DNA of 64,000 bases, taken from Bacteroidales bacterium UBA1309 (GTDB taxonomy: Bacteria; Bacteroidota; Bacteroidia; Bacteroidales; Dysgonomonadaceae). Every line of letters starts with the position of its first letter. Positions within the stretch are counted from its first letter, which is position 1. Where the stretch lies: assembly GCA_002307185.1 (NCBI GenBank), contig DBTT01000018.1, positions 1-64,000 of the forward strand, given 5' to 3'. Shown here one piece after another: positions 26,503-34,263 of this stretch. The notes under the pieces were generated by a model. The model saw only the letters and a list, made by a program, of their open reading frames with translations, had not been told where the DNA came from and ran no database searches. Position numbers and translations under genes: made by a program.

Positions 26503-27714
26503 ATGAACAAAATAACCATTTGCGGCATTGGGCCGGGAAATAAACAGCTGGTGTTGCCGGCGGTATTGGAGGCGGTGGCCGATTGCGAGGTGCTGCTGGG
26601 AGGTAAACGTCACCTGGAGGAATTTGCTCTGCCGGGACAGCGCACCGTGCGGCTGAACGGTCACGAAACGGAACTGCGCGAAGCCATCCAAACAACGGAT
26701 GCGCAACGCATCACGCTGCTGGTGTCAGGTGATACGGGTTTTCACAGCTTACTGCGAACCTTTAAACGCTTGTTTCCACAGATGGATGTGCGGGTGATTC
26801 CTGGTATCAGTACCTATCAGTACTTTTTTGCGCAACTGCAACTAAGCTACGAGGACGCGTACATCGGCAGTCTGCACGGTACGTCGGTGCGATTTACGGA
26901 CAAGGTACAGCACCATCGCTTCAGCTTTTTACTGACCGACCGACACCAAAACTGGAAATACATTGTGCAACAACTGGTGGCCGAAGGGCTGGGCCAGTGC
27001 CGGGTGTATGTGGGCAACCGACTGTCGTATGCCGACGAATGCATCGTGAGCGCGACGGCCGCGGAACTGGCGCAACAGGAGCACGACTTTGATTTGTGTG
27101 CCGTGATTGTGGAAAATTCGGAATTCAAAGCCCACCGCGAACTGAGCTACGGCCTGCCCGACGAGACTTTTGTGCGCGGCAAGGTACCGATGACCAAGGA
27201 GGAAGTGCGCGCAGTGGTGCTGTCGAAACTCAGCCTGCGTAGCCACGATCACCTGGTGGATGTGGGTGCCGGCACGGGATCGGTGGCACTGGAAGCGGCC
27301 CGATTGCTGAGCGAAGGACGGGTGACAGCCCTGGAAAGTAATGAAGAAGCCGTGAAACTGATCTACCAAAATGCGCTTCAACTGGGCATCAACAACCTGG
27401 AGATACATCAGGGAACGGCAGCCTCGCTCCTGCCCGATTGCCGGGACGTGACACGGGTGTTCATCGGCGGTTCGGGCGGCGAACTGGCCGACATTGTGCA
27501 ATGGGTAGCCGAAAAGACGGCATCCGAAACAGTAGTGGTGATAACGGCCGTAACGTTGAATACACTGGAAGAAAGCCGCCGGTTGCTGCTGTCGGACAAA
27601 TTCGGTGCGCCCGAAGTGGTGCAGGTAGCCGTAACCCGGGTAGAAAAAGTGGGCAACTCGGACATGCTGAAGGCACAATCGCCGGTGTGGATCATCCGGG
27701 CAGTAAGAAAATAA
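26503..27714 (+). CDS. cbiET: fused CbiE-CbiT cobalt-precorrin methyltransferase/decarboxylase
   Basis: A fusion of cobalt-precorrin-7 C5-methyltransferase (CbiE, about residues 1-195) and cobalt-precorrin-6B C15-methyltransferase/decarboxylase (CbiT, about 200-403), equivalent to CobL. CbiE starts ICGIGPGNKQLVLPAV with VSGDTGFHSL and IPGISTYQYFFAQL. CbiT has the SAM site DHLVDVGAGTGSVALEAA and VFIGGSGGEL. I prefer the ATG at 26503, since the earlier in-frame ATG (26476) lies inside a palindromic repeat. Confidence 0.94.
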   Translation: MNKITICGIGPGNKQLVLPAVLEAVADCEVLLGGKRHLEEFALPGQRTVRLNGHETELREAIQTTDAQRITLLVSGDTGFHSLLRTFKRLFPQMDVRVIPGISTYQYFFAQLQLSYEDAYIGSLHGTSVRFTDKVQHHRFSFLLTDRHQNWKYIVQQLVAEGLGQCRVYVGNRLSYADECIVSATAAELAQQEHDFDLCAVIVENSEFKAHRELSYGLPDETFVRGKVPMTKEEVRAVVLSKLSLRSHDHLVDVGAGTGSVALEAARLLSEGRVTALESNEEAVKLIYQNALQLGINNLEIHQGTAASLLPDCRDVTRVFIGGSGGELADIVQWVAEKTASETVVVITAVTLNTLEESRRLLLSDKFGAPEVVQVAVTRVEKVGNSDMLKAQSPVWIIRAVRK

Positions 27715-27891
27715 GCTTACTGGAAAGGAGTAAATTGACATTTTGATAGCCAATTGGCCTCAAAAGAGTCACTAATTGCTCCGAATGACCTTAGGAAGAT
27801 CAACAGATACCAAAAAAAATGGTATCCACTCAACTAAAAAGATAGCTACAAAAACAAATTCTTCCCTTCGGGGAAAACAATATATAAAGAT

Positions 27892-28584
27892 ATGACAGGA
27901 AAACTTTACGGCATAGGCGTAGGCCCCGGCGATCCGGACCTGATCACGCTTAAAGCCATTAAAATACTTCAACAGGTGGACATCGTAGCTGTGCCCGAAA
28001 GCAAAAAAGAACTGGGCAGTACGGCGTTCGACATTGCCCGTCCGCACCTGAAATCCGATGTGGACATGCTCACGCTCACTTTCCCCATGACCCGCGATGT
28101 GGAAAAACGCCTCCACTCGCGCCGCGAGAATGCACGCCTGATAGCCGAACAGGTCAATAAGGGTAAAAATGTGGCTTTCCTCACTCTGGGCGACCCCATG
28201 CTCTACAGCACCTTTCAGTACGTGATGGAACATGTGGCGGCCGAAGGCATTTCTTGCGAATCCATCCCGGGCATCTATTCGTTCAATGCCATCAGCAACA
28301 GCCTCAACCTGCCGCTGGTGTCGGGCGACGAACGCCTGGCCGTGATTTGTGATCTCGACAGCGACTCCTGGGCTGCCGTGCAACATTTCGACACCGTGGT
28401 ATGCATGAAGGTGTCGGCCTATCACGAGTTACTCTACAAGCTGCTTAGCAACAATATCGAGTGGGATTTTGCCATGGTCACCAACGCCGGTAAAGATAGT
28501 CAGCAAGTCACCCGCGATATTGCCGACCTCACCACCGACGTCCATTACTTTAGCACCGTCATACTCACGAAACGAAAGAAATAG
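27892..28584 (+). CDS. cbiL: cobalt-precorrin-2 C20-methyltransferase CbiL
   Basis: CbiL transfers methyl from SAM to C20 of cobalt-precorrin-2 (cobalt-factor II). The 230-residue class III methyltransferase has YGIGVGPGDPDLITLKAIKI, FLTLGDPMLYSTFQYV and SIPGIYSFNAISNSLNLPL. The 177-bp gap before it contains no gene. Assignment to CbiL rather than another cobalamin methyltransferase rests on these motifs and on the other positions being accounted for. Confidence 0.92.
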   Translation: MTGKLYGIGVGPGDPDLITLKAIKILQQVDIVAVPESKKELGSTAFDIARPHLKSDVDMLTLTFPMTRDVEKRLHSRRENARLIAEQVNKGKNVAFLTLGDPMLYSTFQYVMEHVAAEGISCESIPGIYSFNAISNSLNLPLVSGDERLAVICDLDSDSWAAVQHFDTVVCMKVSAYHELLYKLLSNNIEWDFAMVTNAGKDSQQVTRDIADLTTDVHYFSTVILTKRKK

Positions 28585-28737
28585 AAAAGCTAAAAGACTC
28601 GCTGTTTTGCGCAGCCTCTTTCCGCCTTCGAGAAAAAAGTAAAGGCTCGTCCGGCTGGAGGACAATCAGATCAATTCTTTACCGGACAACAATGATTAAA
28701 AATATTTCATCCGACACACGCATCAACCACACCAAGT

Positions 28738-28759
28738 CCCCTTTAGGGGATTTAGGGGT
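28738..28759 (+). repeat. dispersed CCCCTTTAGGGGATTTAGGGG-type repeat
   Basis: A short palindromic motif between cbiL and cbiF of a type widespread in intergenic Bacteroidetes DNA. Read in frame it would give KSPLGDLGV, which explains an artificial N-terminal extension of cbiF. The rest of the cbiL-cbiF gap shows no gene. Confidence 0.5.
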
Positions 28760-28772
28760 AAATATAAATAAC

Positions 28773-29540
28773 ATGATACAACCCAAAGTCTACTTTATCG
28801 GCGCAGGTCCCGGCGACCCCGAGCTGATCACCGTCAAAGGCCAGCGCCTCGTGTCCCAGGCTGATGTCATCATTTATGCCGGCTCGCTGGTCAATCCCGC
28901 CATCATCGATTGCCGCAAGCCCAAAGCCATCGTTTACAACAGCGCCACCATGGACCTGCCCAAAATCATCGATGTCATTCAGCAAACCATCGCCCAAGGG
29001 CAGTCGCTGGCACGCGTCCACACCGGCGATCCGTCCATCTACGGCTCCATTCGCGAGCAAATCGAAGACCTCGACCGCCTGTCCATCCCCTGGGAAGTCA
29101 TCCCCGGCGTCAGTTCCTTCGTCGGAGCCGCCTCGGTGCTCGGGCGCGAATTCACCGTCCCCGAAATCTCGCAAACTGTCATCTGCACCCGCATGGAAGG
29201 CCGCACTCCCGTGCCCGAACTCGAAAGCATCGAGTCACTCGCCACGCATCAGGCTTCCATGGCCATTTTCCTGTCCGTGCAAATGATCGACGAGCTCTGC
29301 ACCCGCCTGCTCACCTCTTATCCGTCAGACACCCCGGTAGCCGTCGTCGAAAAAGCCACCTGGCCCGACCAACGCCACATCACCGGCACCCTGACAGATA
29401 TCAGCGAAAAAGTGAAGCAAGCTGGCATCCGCAAAACAGCCATGATACTCGTAGGCCGCTTTCTGGGCGACACCTACAACAATTCAAAGCTCTACGATGC
29501 CCATTTCACTCACGAATATCGAAAAGGGAAAAAACAGTAG
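28773..29540 (+). CDS. cbiF: cobalt-precorrin-4 C11-methyltransferase CbiF
   Basis: CbiF methylates C11 of cobalt-precorrin-4. From the ATG at 28773 the protein is 255 residues and begins with the expected VYFIGAGPGDPELITVKGQR. Further motifs are VIIYAGSLVNPAI, VHTGDPSIYGSIREQ and VIPGVSSFVGAASVLGREF. An in-frame ATG at 28692 would add a repeat-derived tail and is rejected. cbiG follows 20 bp later. Confidence 0.94.
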   Translation: MIQPKVYFIGAGPGDPELITVKGQRLVSQADVIIYAGSLVNPAIIDCRKPKAIVYNSATMDLPKIIDVIQQTIAQGQSLARVHTGDPSIYGSIREQIEDLDRLSIPWEVIPGVSSFVGAASVLGREFTVPEISQTVICTRMEGRTPVPELESIESLATHQASMAIFLSVQMIDELCTRLLTSYPSDTPVAVVEKATWPDQRHITGTLTDISEKVKQAGIRKTAMILVGRFLGDTYNNSKLYDAHFTHEYRKGKKQ

Positions 29541-29560
29541 AGACGCAAAATATTAAATAA

Positions 29561-30568
29561 ATGCTCACCATCATCACCCTATCGCCATCCGGCACAGCCC
29601 TGGGCCGTCGCATAGCGGCCGGTACCGAGGCCGAGCTATTTACCCTGCGTAAATATGCACTGCCGGACACATGTCCCTTCGACAGTCTGTCCGAACTGGT
29701 AGCGGAACTCTTTGCCACCCGTCGGAGTTTGTTGTTTATCATGGCCACCGGCATTGTGGTGCGCAGCATAGCCCCGCACATTGTGCACAAGGCACACGAT
29801 CCCGCCGTACTTGTAGCCGACGAAGGCGGCAACTTTGTTATCAGCCTGCTTTCCGGGCATCTGGGTGGAGCCAATGCTCTGGCCCAAAAGGTAGCCGCCC
29901 GCATCGGAGCTACACCCGTCATTACCACGGCCACCGATGTACAGGGGCTGCAAGCCGTGGATTTGTTTGCCCAAAAACACGGACTCGTCATCGATAGCTT
30001 CGACGATGCCAAAATCCTTACTGCATTGATTCTGCAACGCCGCCCCATCCGGCAAATCAACGAAACCTGTCTGCCCATCCCCAACGAATATCCGGGCACA
30101 GGCATTCCCGAAGGGCAAATATGCATCACCAACAAGCTACCACAGGAAAGTCCGCTACCCACTGCCCGCCTTCTGGCCCGTAACATCGTGCTAGGCATCG
30201 GCTGCCGACGTGGTGTTTCCTCCGAACGCATCATCGATTTCATCGACGCACATCTACAGGTCCACCGCATCGACCCGCGTTGCATTAGCCTCATCGCCTC
30301 TGTCGATCTAAAAAGCAATGAAGAGGGCATTTTGCAAGCCGCAGCGCATTATAATGTCACCGCCCACTTTATTCCGCGCAGCGAAATTGAGCAGGTGGAA
30401 ACGGCATTTAGCAGTTCCGACTTTGTAAAATCCCAAATCGGTGTATCAGGCGTTTGCGAACCGACTGCCTCGATTGCCGCCGGAGGAAAAGGCCGCTTTC
30501 TCCTCCGCAAAACCGCCTTCGAAGGCATCACATTGGCCATTTTCGAAGCAGAAGACATTTTTAAATAA
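29561..30568 (+). CDS. cbiG: cobalt-precorrin-5A hydrolase CbiG
   Basis: CbiG opens the delta-lactone of cobalt-precorrin-5A, releasing acetaldehyde. The 335-residue protein has FIMATGIVVRSIAPHIVHK, DPAVLVADEGGNFVISLLSG followed by HLGGANALA, and a C-terminal domain beginning NIVLGIGCRRGVSSERI with SVCEPTAS-like sequence near its end. Stand-alone, not fused to CbiH as in some genomes. Confidence 0.93.
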   Translation: MLTIITLSPSGTALGRRIAAGTEAELFTLRKYALPDTCPFDSLSELVAELFATRRSLLFIMATGIVVRSIAPHIVHKAHDPAVLVADEGGNFVISLLSGHLGGANALAQKVAARIGATPVITTATDVQGLQAVDLFAQKHGLVIDSFDDAKILTALILQRRPIRQINETCLPIPNEYPGTGIPEGQICITNKLPQESPLPTARLLARNIVLGIGCRRGVSSERIIDFIDAHLQVHRIDPRCISLIASVDLKSNEEGILQAAAHYNVTAHFIPRSEIEQVETAFSSSDFVKSQIGVSGVCEPTASIAAGGKGRFLLRKTAFEGITLAIFEAEDIFK

Positions 30569-30608
30569 TCACTCAACTTTGGAAAAGTTTGCATCTAAAT
30601 AATAAAAT

Positions 30609-31343
30609 ATGAACGGAAAAATATACATCATCGGTACAGGCCCCGGTGCCATCGAGTACATGTGCCAACGCGCCATCAACGCCATCGCAGCGAGTGAAGT
30701 GATTGTGGGCTACAAGACCTACACCAAACAAATCGAATCCCTGATCGAAGGCAAAGAACTTCTTTCGTCGGGCATGCGCCAGGAAGTGGAACGCTGCCGC
30801 CAGGTAATCGACATCGCCCTGTCTGGCAAAACCGTCAGCATGATTAGCAGCGGCGATGCAGGCATCTACGGCATGGCCGGCGTCATCCTTGAGATGCTGG
30901 CAACCGACCAAATCGAGGTGGAGGTAGAAGTAGTTCCCGGCATCACTTCGGCCATTTCATCAGCCTCACTGGTAGGCGCTCCGCTGATGAACGACTTTGC
31001 CGTGATCAGCCTCAGCGACCTGATGACCCCCTGGGAAGTTATTATTAAACGCATCGAATGCGCTGCCGTGGGCGATTTTGCCATCGCGCTCTACAACCCC
31101 AAAAGCCGCGAACGCATAAAACAAATCGAAATCTTCCGCGACATTCTGTTGAAGCATCGCTCTGGCGAAACGCCCGTGGCCATCGTCCGCGACGCCATGC
31201 GCGAAGGTTGCGAAACTGAACTGTGCACGCTCAGCGACATGCTCGAAAAGGAAATTGACATGACCACGACATTGATTGTTGGTAATTCACAGACTTATGT
31301 GGCACAGGGTCGCATGATCACCCCCCGGGGATACAAACTATGA
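30609..31343 (+). CDS. cbiH: cobalt-factor III C17-methyltransferase CbiH
   Basis: CbiH methylates C17 and contracts the ring. The 244-residue class III methyltransferase reads YIIGTGPGAIEYMCQRAINA, then VIVGYKTYTKQIESLI (typical of CbiH/CobJ), MISSGDAGIYGMAGVILE, and ALYNPKSRERIKQ. Its stop overlaps cbiJ by 4 bp. Confidence 0.93.
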   Translation: MNGKIYIIGTGPGAIEYMCQRAINAIAASEVIVGYKTYTKQIESLIEGKELLSSGMRQEVERCRQVIDIALSGKTVSMISSGDAGIYGMAGVILEMLATDQIEVEVEVVPGITSAISSASLVGAPLMNDFAVISLSDLMTPWEVIIKRIECAAVGDFAIALYNPKSRERIKQIEIFRDILLKHRSGETPVAIVRDAMREGCETELCTLSDMLEKEIDMTTTLIVGNSQTYVAQGRMITPRGYKL

Positions 31344-32095
31344 TCTGGATTATCGGAGGAACATCCAATGCCGTAGAAATTTCGCGGTTGATGCAAGCTG
31401 AACAATTGCCGCATCTGGTCACCGTCACAACAGCTTTGGGGCGCAACATTGCCGCTCTGGAAGGAAGTACGGTGCTCACCGGCGCGCTCACGCCGCAGGA
31501 CATGGGGCAACTGATCGATGATCGGAGCATCACCACCGTCGTAGATGCCTCGCACCCTTTTGCTGTCGATGTGTCGCGCCAGGCTATGACCGTCTGTGAG
31601 CAAAAAGCCATTCGGTACATTCGCTACGAACGCAAGCAGGTGCGTCATGCCGCTGCCCGCTATTTCGGCGATTACGAAGGTCTGATCGCATACCTGCAGA
31701 ACACTTCGGGCAATGTTCTCATCACCACCGGATCAAAATATTGTGCCAAATACCTGCCACTGGGAGTGGAACGACTCTTTGTGCGGGTACTCAACACCCC
31801 TGCCAGTTTGCAGCAAACCGATGAAGCAGGTTATCCCCCAGATCACGTACTCACCATGCGGGCAGTCGTATCCGAAGCAGAGAACCTGCAAACCATGAAG
31901 GAGCTCAAAATTCGTTACCTGGTGACCAAAGACAGCGGAGTCGATGGCGGACTGGACGAGAAAATCCTTGCTGCACAAAGCGTGGGTGCCGAAGTGCTGA
32001 TTATCGATCGACCCCAGTTGGAGTATCCGCTGGTGTTCACCGATTATTCGGAACTTATGCAATCCATTATTCATCCAAAATCATTCGAAGCATAA
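31340..32095 (+). CDS. cbiJ: cobalt-precorrin-6A reductase CbiJ/CobK
   Basis: NAD(P)H-dependent reductase of cobalt-precorrin-6A. The 251-residue protein starts MIWIIGGTSNAVEISRLM, with VVDASHPFAVDVSRQAM and IRYIRYERKQ, and VTKDSGVDGGLDEKILAAQS in the C-terminal half. Coupled to cbiH by a 4-bp overlap and directly abutting the next gene. Confidence 0.92.
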   Translation: MIWIIGGTSNAVEISRLMQAEQLPHLVTVTTALGRNIAALEGSTVLTGALTPQDMGQLIDDRSITTVVDASHPFAVDVSRQAMTVCEQKAIRYIRYERKQVRHAAARYFGDYEGLIAYLQNTSGNVLITTGSKYCAKYLPLGVERLFVRVLNTPASLQQTDEAGYPPDHVLTMRAVVSEAENLQTMKELKIRYLVTKDSGVDGGLDEKILAAQSVGAEVLIIDRPQLEYPLVFTDYSELMQSIIHPKSFEA

Positions 32096-32692
32096 ATGAA
32101 TACTTTTCCCATTACCCTGCAATCCGACAAGTTTCGACCACTTTTAATAGGCGGTGGCAAAGTAGCCGTTCGCAAACTCAAAGGACTGCTTCGCGCCGGA
32201 TTACGTCCCATGATCATCAGTGCCGACTTTTGCACAGAAATGCAGGAAATCATTCTGGAGGAACATCTCGAAGCACAATTGCAGCATTTCACAGACGATA
32301 TGATGAACGGATACAATCTGATCATTGCCACCACATCGGACAAAGCATTGAACAATCGCATCAGCGAACAGGCATTGGCACACAACCTTCTGGTGAACAA
32401 TGCCAGCTCGGCACAAATAGGAAATTTCATTATCCCGGCGGTGATCGATCGCAACCGACTCAAAATTGCCGTAAGCACAGCCGGCGAATACCCCCTGCTG
32501 AGCGGCATGGTGCGTTCGCAAATCGACAAGCTGATTCATCCCGATGCCGATCAGTTGCTGGAGCGATTGGCCGAATACCGAAAGGCTATCGTCAACAATA
32601 CGGCCTTGAGTCCCGAAGAAAAACAAACCGCCATCGACCAACAGCTTAAACCGCTGGCCGAAGACATGATACGAATCTTATTCTCACGTTAA
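32096..32692 (+). CDS. sirC: precorrin-2 dehydrogenase (SirC/CysG-N/Met8-like)
   Basis: Oxidises precorrin-2 to sirohydrochlorin with NAD, supplying CbiX. The 198-residue protein has the Rossmann site LLIGGGKVAVRKLKGLLRAG, IIATTSDKALNNRIS, and LVNNASSAQIGNFIIPAVID. C-terminal methyltransferase sequence of CysG is absent; that activity is the separate cobA gene 13 bp downstream. It may or may not also chelate iron. Confidence 0.9.
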   Translation: MNTFPITLQSDKFRPLLIGGGKVAVRKLKGLLRAGLRPMIISADFCTEMQEIILEEHLEAQLQHFTDDMMNGYNLIIATTSDKALNNRISEQALAHNLLVNNASSAQIGNFIIPAVIDRNRLKIAVSTAGEYPLLSGMVRSQIDKLIHPDADQLLERLAEYRKAIVNNTALSPEEKQTAIDQQLKPLAEDMIRILFSR

Positions 32693-32705
32693 AAACATCT
32701 TACTA

Positions 32706-33452
32706 ATGTCAACTGGAACTATATATATCACCGGTGCCGGTCCCGGCGACGAAAAACTTATTACCCTGCGTGCAGTAGAAGTACTCAAAATGGCGGATGC
32801 CGTGGTGTACGACTACCTGGTCAACGACAGTTTGCTGGCCTACTGCCGCCCCGACTGCGAGCGCATCTACGCCGGCAAGAAAGCCAATCATCACACCTTG
32901 CCTCAGGACGAAATCAATGCTTTATTGATTGAACTGGCTCAAAAACACACCCATGTGGTTCGCCTCAAAGGCGGCGATCCCTTTGTGTTTGGCCGCGGTG
33001 GCGAAGAAGCCATGGCGTTGAAGCAAGCCGGCATCAGGTTCGAAATCATCCCCGGAGTCACTTCGGGCATTGCAGTACCAGCTTATGCGGGCATACCCGT
33101 TACCCATCGCGATAGTTGTTCGATGGTGACCTTCGTTAGCGGTCACAAAGCGGTCAACAAACCCGATGACGAAATCAACTGGCAGGCTTTGGCCACATTG
33201 GAAAGTACACTGGTCTTTTACATGGGCGTAAGTAACCTGGGTAAAATCACTTCGAAACTAATCGAAAACGGCAAATCTCCTGACACAGCCATTGCCCTGA
33301 TTCAATGGGGAACCACGCCCAATCAACTCGCAGTTTGTGGAAATTTGTCGAACATTGTAGAGAAAGTAAAAGAAGCACAACTCAAACCACCTGCCTTAAT
33401 AGTAATCGGGGATGTGGTAAATATGCGGGAAGAATTGAATTGGTTTAAATAA
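32706..33452 (+). CDS. cobA: uroporphyrinogen-III C-methyltransferase CobA
   Basis: SUMT methylates uroporphyrinogen III at C2 and C7 to precorrin-2, the entry step to cobalamin and siroheme. The 248-residue protein has ITGAGPGDEKLITLRAVEVL, VVRLKGGDPFVFGRGGEEAM and EIIPGVTSGIAVPAYAGIP. It is the last gene of the cluster, so the enzymes that start the pathway are at its 3' end. Confidence 0.96.
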   Translation: MSTGTIYITGAGPGDEKLITLRAVEVLKMADAVVYDYLVNDSLLAYCRPDCERIYAGKKANHHTLPQDEINALLIELAQKHTHVVRLKGGDPFVFGRGGEEAMALKQAGIRFEIIPGVTSGIAVPAYAGIPVTHRDSCSMVTFVSGHKAVNKPDDEINWQALATLESTLVFYMGVSNLGKITSKLIENGKSPDTAIALIQWGTTPNQLAVCGNLSNIVEKVKEAQLKPPALIVIGDVVNMREELNWFK

Positions 33453-33607
33453 AGCAGAAGAATTATCCAGCTTCTGACAATACAATAAGATAGCAAGAGC
33501 TATGTTTTCATTTATTTATGACAGGGACTACCGATTCGTCATCCACATCTCTATCGTTAACAATAAATTGCGGACATATTTAGGACCAAAATAACACAAA
33601 CTCCTCC

Positions 33608-33657
33608 ACCCAAAAGTTCCAAAAGATACATGTATGTAACTTTTGGAACTTTTGGGT
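33608..33657. terminator. long perfect hairpin after cobA
   Basis: ACCCAAAAGTTCCAAAAG (33608-33625) is exactly complementary to CTTTTGGAACTTTTGGGT (33640-33657), with a 14-base loop. It lies about 155 bp after cobA and before the right IS remnant. It probably ends the cobalamin transcript and could also serve the opposite strand. Confidence 0.65.
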
Positions 33658-33690
33658 TTCAACTATTTATCAAACACTTTCTTTTTACAA

Positions 33691-33882
33691 TTTAACCCAG
33701 ATTGCGCATTAGATAATTTGAAGGGGAAATCGAATACACCAGAATAGTTCCACAATCCCGAGAACCATGCACGTCTTTTTTTATTCAAAGCGATCTTGAG
33801 AACTAGTTTGCCTTTAACTTTTTCAAAATATGCTCCAATCATAAAAATAGTGGCTTTTTTCTATTGCGGAATAGGGGATTAA
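33691..33882 (-). mobile_element. IS1380-like remnant, right copy of direct repeat
   Basis: This copy keeps the 80-bp block (33691-33770) and the 45-bp block (33838-33882) of the left remnant at 19119-19529, in the same order and orientation. The spacer is 67 bp rather than 286 bp. The minus strand again encodes WFSGLWNYSGVFDFPFKLSN, here without the stop that follows in the left copy. Together the copies bracket the whole cobalamin locus. Confidence 0.65.
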
Positions 33883-34134
33883 ATCATTTCGATTGATATT
33901 TTCGAATCCCCGACTGTTAAATTCTTCACTTCTTCCCCATGCATCCAAACCCTGTTTTTTTTCATTCACCAAGCTACTACGGAAGCAAACAGGCAATTTT
34001 AGAACATGGATACACAGCGGAAAGACAAAATATAGCAATTGTTTAATAGAACATGAAAAGTCGTTTTTATGCTTTAAAATCTGAATATTTATATCAATAA
34101 AAAACAGAAAAATCCCCAAAAGAACTTCGTTAAG

Positions 34135-34177
34135 CTTCCCAGACTGCGAGTCGCAGGTTCGAATCCTGTTTTTCGGT
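34135..34177 (+). tRNA. 3' fragment of a tRNA (possible att-site remnant)
   Basis: The sequence folds as the 3' part of a tRNA. Anticodon-loop-like CTTCCCA is followed by GACTG, variable loop CGAGTC, T-arm GCAGG-TTCGAAT-CCTGT, acceptor strand TTTTCGG and discriminator T. If read this way the anticodon is TCC (Gly). The D-arm and 5' half are not present upstream. Integrases commonly recombine at tRNA 3' ends and leave such fragments. Confidence 0.65.
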
Positions 34178-34199
34178 CTTTGAAAATTAGCCACGTGCA

Positions 34200-34237
34200 A
34201 AAATCCACCCCCATCGCAAATGAAAGGGGTGGATTTT
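34200..34237. terminator. hairpin terminator downstream of DUF3570 gene
   Basis: AAAATCCACCCC and GGGGTGGATTTT form a 12-bp stem with a 14-base loop. A- and T-runs at the ends let it work on both strands. It lies 27 bp after the DUF3570 stop (minus strand) and just past the tRNA fragment. Confidence 0.7.
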
Positions 34238-34263
34238 CCTTATAAAAGACTGATGGAAGGCTA

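Noticed and set aside
28864..29560. Overlapping open frames (140 and 216 aa) inside cbiF
   Set aside because: They are Pro/Ser/Arg-rich shadows caused by GC-biased codon use in cbiF, which has full family similarity.
34135..34177. Complete tRNA-Gly gene
   Set aside because: Only the 3' part is present; no D-arm or 5' acceptor strand can be found upstream.
33823..34200. 125-aa minus-strand frame near the right IS remnant
   Set aside because: It merges part of the IS repeat with the antisense of the tRNA fragment and has no coherent domain.
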